Positions 61,523 to 64,000 of a stretch of DNA of 64,000 nt are shown here, piece by piece. Origin of the DNA: Prolixibacteraceae bacterium (GTDB lineage: Bacteria; Bacteroidota; Bacteroidia; Bacteroidales; Prolixibacteraceae); assembly GCA_019459525.1 (NCBI GenBank), contig JAIBEY010000060.1:62001-126000 (forward strand). The letters are read 5' to 3'. Position 1 is the first letter of the stretch. The number at the start of each line of letters is the position of its first letter. The translations under genes were made by a program, and so were the position numbers. The notes under the pieces were generated by a model. That model worked only from the letters and a program-made list of their open reading frames with translations. It searched no databases and was not told the origin of the DNA.

Positions 61523-62296
61523 ATGAAAACAAAATCACTCGGGTTTATAGGCGGAGGCAGGATTACCACAATATTTCTGCAAGCCTTTGTAAATAAAAAA
61601 GCCATTTTCGATTCGATCTCAGTTTTCGACACCAATCCGCAAATCCTTCAGACCCTGAAGCTAAAATTCCCTTTCATCCAGGTTCTAAACTCAGCATCCG
61701 AAGTAGCCCGAAAAGACATTGTTTTTCTGGCCCTTCATCCTCCGGTAATTATGGCAACACTGGAAGAAATTAAGGCTGACGTAACCGAGCAAACCATTTT
61801 TATTTCACTGGCGCCTAAAATAACCCTTGCCAAAATGGCTTCTGTCTTGCCAATCAGCCAGCTTGTGCGATTGATTCCCAATGCCACTTCGGTCATTAAT
61901 CACGGGTATAATCCGGTAAGTTTTGCACCCGGAATGTCGGAAATTCAGAAATGGTACATTCTGGAAATGCTGAATCTGTTGGGGCATACTTTTGAAACTG
62001 CCGAAGAAAAACTGGAAGGCTATGCCTTACTTTCGGCCATGTTGCCCACTTACTTTTGGTTTCAATGGAATGAGCTGGAAACCATTGGCACCCAGTTTGG
62101 GCTGAGTGATGCCGAATGCCGCGAAAGCATCTACGAAACCCTGAATGCAGCACTAAATACCATGTACCGCTCCGGAATGTGTCCCAACGAAGTAATAGAT
62201 TTAGTCCCAGTAAAACCTATTGGAGAAAGTGAAGAGCAGATAAAAGCCATTTATCAGGAAAAACTAATGGGTCTGTTTGAGAGGATTAAGCCTTAA
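61523..62296 (+). CDS. Pyrroline-5-carboxylate reductase-like NAD(P)-binding protein
   Basis: 257 aa. N-terminal Rossmann fold with GFIGGGRITTIFLQAF, then VFLALHPPVI and LVRLIPNATSVINHGYNPVSF, which parallel ProC. The C-terminal dimer domain lacks the usual ProC signature with its catalytic Thr/Ser pair, and substitutes an aromatic-rich LLSAMLPTYFWFQWNEL, so the substrate may differ. A one-mismatch -7 box TATATTTA lies about 30 nt upstream. Confidence 0.8.
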   Translation: MKTKSLGFIGGGRITTIFLQAFVNKKAIFDSISVFDTNPQILQTLKLKFPFIQVLNSASEVARKDIVFLALHPPVIMATLEEIKADVTEQTIFISLAPKITLAKMASVLPISQLVRLIPNATSVINHGYNPVSFAPGMSEIQKWYILEMLNLLGHTFETAEEKLEGYALLSAMLPTYFWFQWNELETIGTQFGLSDAECRESIYETLNAALNTMYRSGMCPNEVIDLVPVKPIGESEEQIKAIYQEKLMGLFERIKP

Positions 62297-62318
62297 AAAG
62301 ATAATTACAAAATAAGAA

Positions 62319-62350
62319 CAAGCCCCGTCAGAGAAATTCGGCGGGGCTTG
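62319..62350. terminator. Shared terminator hairpin between convergent genes
   Basis: Perfect 9-bp GC-rich stem CAAGCCCCG / CGGGGCTTG, 14-nt loop, between the ProC-like gene and the convergent hypothetical gene. No strong T-run on either side. Confidence 0.6.
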
Positions 62351-62355
62351 TGGTT

Positions 62356-63027
62356 CTAAGCAGCATCCCAATACCTGATGATCTCTTCACAAAGACCATC
62401 GATTGTTTCATTATAATCCTTGAGATTTGTAGGAACTGGGACAATCCGATCACCAAAAACATCTATTGTAAAACAATACCTTGGATCAACTCTTTCGTCT
62501 GGGCCAACAACCGATTTAAGAAATTCATACAAAACCGATGATGCTAACTCCGCCGTTTGTAATGAGAATGGTTTGCTTTTACAGATGTGTATATTCATCG
62601 CACCAACAATGGAATCTCCATTTGGCTTTTTTAGCCGAAAAACAAGTTCTGGAGACAGTGATATATCCAATCCTTTTATTTCTATGGACTTTCTGTCAAG
62701 CTTTACAACTTCAAATTTATCTTCTGAAATGAAGTTTGGTAATTCCATCGCAGCAAATTTTTCTAAAGCAGAAATTGAGGCTTTTTTATCATCAAGTTGT
62801 CTTTTATTGGCTGGTACTTTATTCATGAGAATTTCAATACCCTCGTAGATTGGGGATAAATCACCTCCATTGCGTAAACTTTTCCTAATACTTGATTTTG
62901 CCCGTTGATACCAAGGAATTAAAAAAGGATTAGGTATTATTTGTTGCCTGACTATTCGCATTTTGGCCTTTTCGCTTTTTGCATTGCCAAATTCTACAAA
63001 CTGATTAACAGATATTCTTTTATCCAT
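62356..63027 (-). CDS. Hypothetical protein
   Basis: 223 aa, not recognised. Basic helical N-terminus (KAKMRIVRQQIIPNPFLIPWYQRAKSSIRKSL), a middle region ending in beta strands (IEIKGLDISLSPELVFRLKKP) and a mixed C-terminus (YCFTIDVFGDRIVPVPTNLKDYNETIDGLCEEI). No signal peptide or membrane segment. 10 bp after the DUF2188 gene, so one operon. Confidence 0.75.
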   Translation of the reverse strand: MDKRISVNQFVEFGNAKSEKAKMRIVRQQIIPNPFLIPWYQRAKSSIRKSLRNGGDLSPIYEGIEILMNKVPANKRQLDDKKASISALEKFAAMELPNFISEDKFEVVKLDRKSIEIKGLDISLSPELVFRLKKPNGDSIVGAMNIHICKSKPFSLQTAELASSVLYEFLKSVVGPDERVDPRYCFTIDVFGDRIVPVPTNLKDYNETIDGLCEEIIRYWDAA

Positions 63028-63037
63028 CCTTGTAAAT

Positions 63038-63259
63038 TTATCCTTCAGGTGGAAAAGGATCAGAACCGTAGCTGTTCTTTTCCCTAATCCTTCCGTCAGG
63101 TCGGTGAATAACTAGCTCAGAATTATTATTCTTTGCAATTCCTTTTGCAACAATAATGGCTTCCTTTTGAGTTAGAGTAACCTTTGTTGCTTTACTATTT
63201 CCTTCGCCTTTTACAGCCCATTTATCGTTACGTGGAACGACATGTTGATTCTTACCCAT
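63038..63259 (-). CDS. DUF2188-domain protein
   Basis: 73 aa. HVVPRNDKWAVKGEGNSKATKVTLTQKEAIIVAKGIAKNNNSELVIHRPDGRIREKNSYG is the whole DUF2188 fold. Function unknown; often found in accessory regions. First gene of a two-gene unit. Confidence 0.85.
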   Translation of the reverse strand: MGKNQHVVPRNDKWAVKGEGNSKATKVTLTQKEAIIVAKGIAKNNNSELVIHRPDGRIREKNSYGSDPFPPEG

Positions 63260-63273
63260 GTTTTAAAGTTTTA

Positions 63274-63465
63274 ATGGATAGTAACAAGCTATTTGGGTTA
63301 CTCGGTAAGCTTTTTAACCGAGACCACATGAACAAAAGTTGGAAGGTATTTGTAGTATTATTTGAAAATGCTACTTTTGGCATCCAACAAAAGAAGAACC
63401 GGAATTCGAACAGAGATGAGTCAGTCTCTGATTTTGCCGCCAAGCACTCGATTCCGAAAATTTAA
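63274..63465 (+). CDS. Possible small protein
   Basis: 63 codons starting MDSNKLFGLLGKLFNRDH. No known family and no clear promoter. Its only support is that the stop codon is directly followed by a strong plus-strand terminator, which implies a transcript ending here. If it is not a gene, the 63260-63644 gap holds only that terminator and AT-rich sequence. Confidence 0.35.
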   Translation: MDSNKLFGLLGKLFNRDHMNKSWKVFVVLFENATFGIQQKKNRNSNRDESVSDFAAKHSIPKI

Positions 63466-63504
63466 AAAAAGCTAGTCGTTTGTGGTAGAATGACTGGCTT
63501 TTTT
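63465..63504 (+). terminator. Strong intrinsic terminator
   Basis: 13-bp stem with one G-T pair (AAAAAAGCTAGTC / GACTGGCTTTTTT, 63465-63477 with 63492-63504). It follows the small plus-strand frame at once. Confidence 0.72.
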
Positions 63505-63644
63505 GTTTCAATTCCGACTCAATCTATATTTTAAGAATTATTTACAATTTTTAACATTCAGCAATTATTCCATTTTTTCTTTTTGTTAATTCATTCAGCA
63601 AAAAGTTTTCAACACTAACATATTTACCTAATAATCATCCCTTC

Positions 63645-64000
63645 TCATTTGCTTTTCCTATCAAACCATCCAATTCCAACCCCAATTTTGGTATAAGGAA
63701 AATATTCCCCGACATGTTCCTGCTCTTTTTCGGCCAGAATTTCGCTGGAGCGTGCCAAAGCAGTTGCCAATTTGTCATCTTGACATAAATTTTCAACCCA
63801 TTTGACGTTTTCGAGAAATGAGCGTTCTTTGAAGAAGTCAGGCATATACCGCTTCAAAGCAATCAATACTTCGTCAGCTGACTGAAAATTCCGGGTTGTT
63901 TTAGTATAATGCAGCAAAAACCAGAACTCAATGGATGGGGAACTATCACACAAAATAACGTTTGGGTTGCTGGCGTACTTCCTACGGAATTTCTTTAGGT
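63645..64000 (-). CDS. RloB-like protein, C-terminal part (N-terminus outside window)
   Basis: The frame is open from base 64000 to the stop at 63645 (about 118 codons). The stretch NPNVILCDSSPSIEFWFLLHYTKTTRNF corresponds to the RloB motif SNPxxExWLLLHF. RloB proteins, often paired with the ATPase RloA, are linked to restriction and phage-defence loci; the upstream neighbour is not visible. A TTG at 63953 is not the real start because coding similarity continues upstream of it. Confidence 0.72.
   Translation of the reverse strand, partial: LKKFRRKYASNPNVILCDSSPSIEFWFLLHYTKTTRNFQSADEVLIALKRYMPDFFKERSFLENVKWVENLCQDDKLATALARSSEILAEKEQEHVGEYFPYTKIGVGIGWFDRKSK

Overview
The window is Bacteroidota chromosome, most likely from a Marinilabiliales/Prolixibacteraceae-like heterotroph; the phylum is secure and the family is my inference. 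The evidence is four SusC/SusD outer-membrane glycan-uptake pairs with ECF sigma/FecR regulators, a type IX secretion (T9SS) C-terminal sorting domain, a Bacteroidetes-type XylA/XylE, absence of clear Shine-Dalgarno sites, and several promoters of the phylum's TTTG-N19-TAnnTTTG form. I see no tRNA, rRNA, CRISPR array or intact insertion sequence.

Layout. 1-32218 (all minus strand): four head-to-tail units, each ordered ECF sigma factor - FecR anti-sigma factor - STN-containing SusC - SusD. Unit 1 runs off the left edge inside SusD. Unit 2 ends in a GH78 alpha-L-rhamnosidase, so it probably targets a rhamnose-containing glycan. Unit 3 has no enzyme. Unit 4 has a divergent SusC/SusD pair followed by a GntP-type sugar-acid permease. 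32406-37959 (plus): a complete xylose module, GntR-type regulator, xylB, xylA, xylE, with one 15-bp direct repeat at both promoters, closed by a terminator. 38168-51077: a sensor kinase and mostly housekeeping genes on both strands (two TPR proteins, RelA-type ppGpp synthetase, GreA/Rnk-like factor, ferritin, dnaX, glutathione peroxidase, photolyase, GPP34 protein, threonine aldolase, rhomboid protease). 51205-55472 (plus): nusB - DUF1573 - yajC - ybbR - coaE - djlA-like. 55690-58482: a large PKD-repeat T9SS cargo protein. 58580-61399: an ArsR-regulated thiol/permease operon with two matching operators. 61523-62296: a ProC-like reductase. 62356-64000: hypothetical, DUF2188 and RloB-like genes, possibly the edge of an accessory or defence island.

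Most notable signals. (1) On the strand opposite each of the four susC genes, a TAnnTTTG -7 box lies exactly across the start codon, and a hairpin (followed by a T-run in three of four) lies 50-110 nt further on in the gap before fecR. This predicts four antisense RNAs of about 70-95 nt over the susC leaders, resembling the DonS-type antisense RNAs known from Bacteroides PULs. (2) dnaX is split by a run of ten A's: the zero frame stops straight after it (gamma form) and the -1 frame continues into a tau C-terminus, suggesting programmed slippage. (3) Paired operators can be read directly from the sequence for the xylose and ArsR systems.
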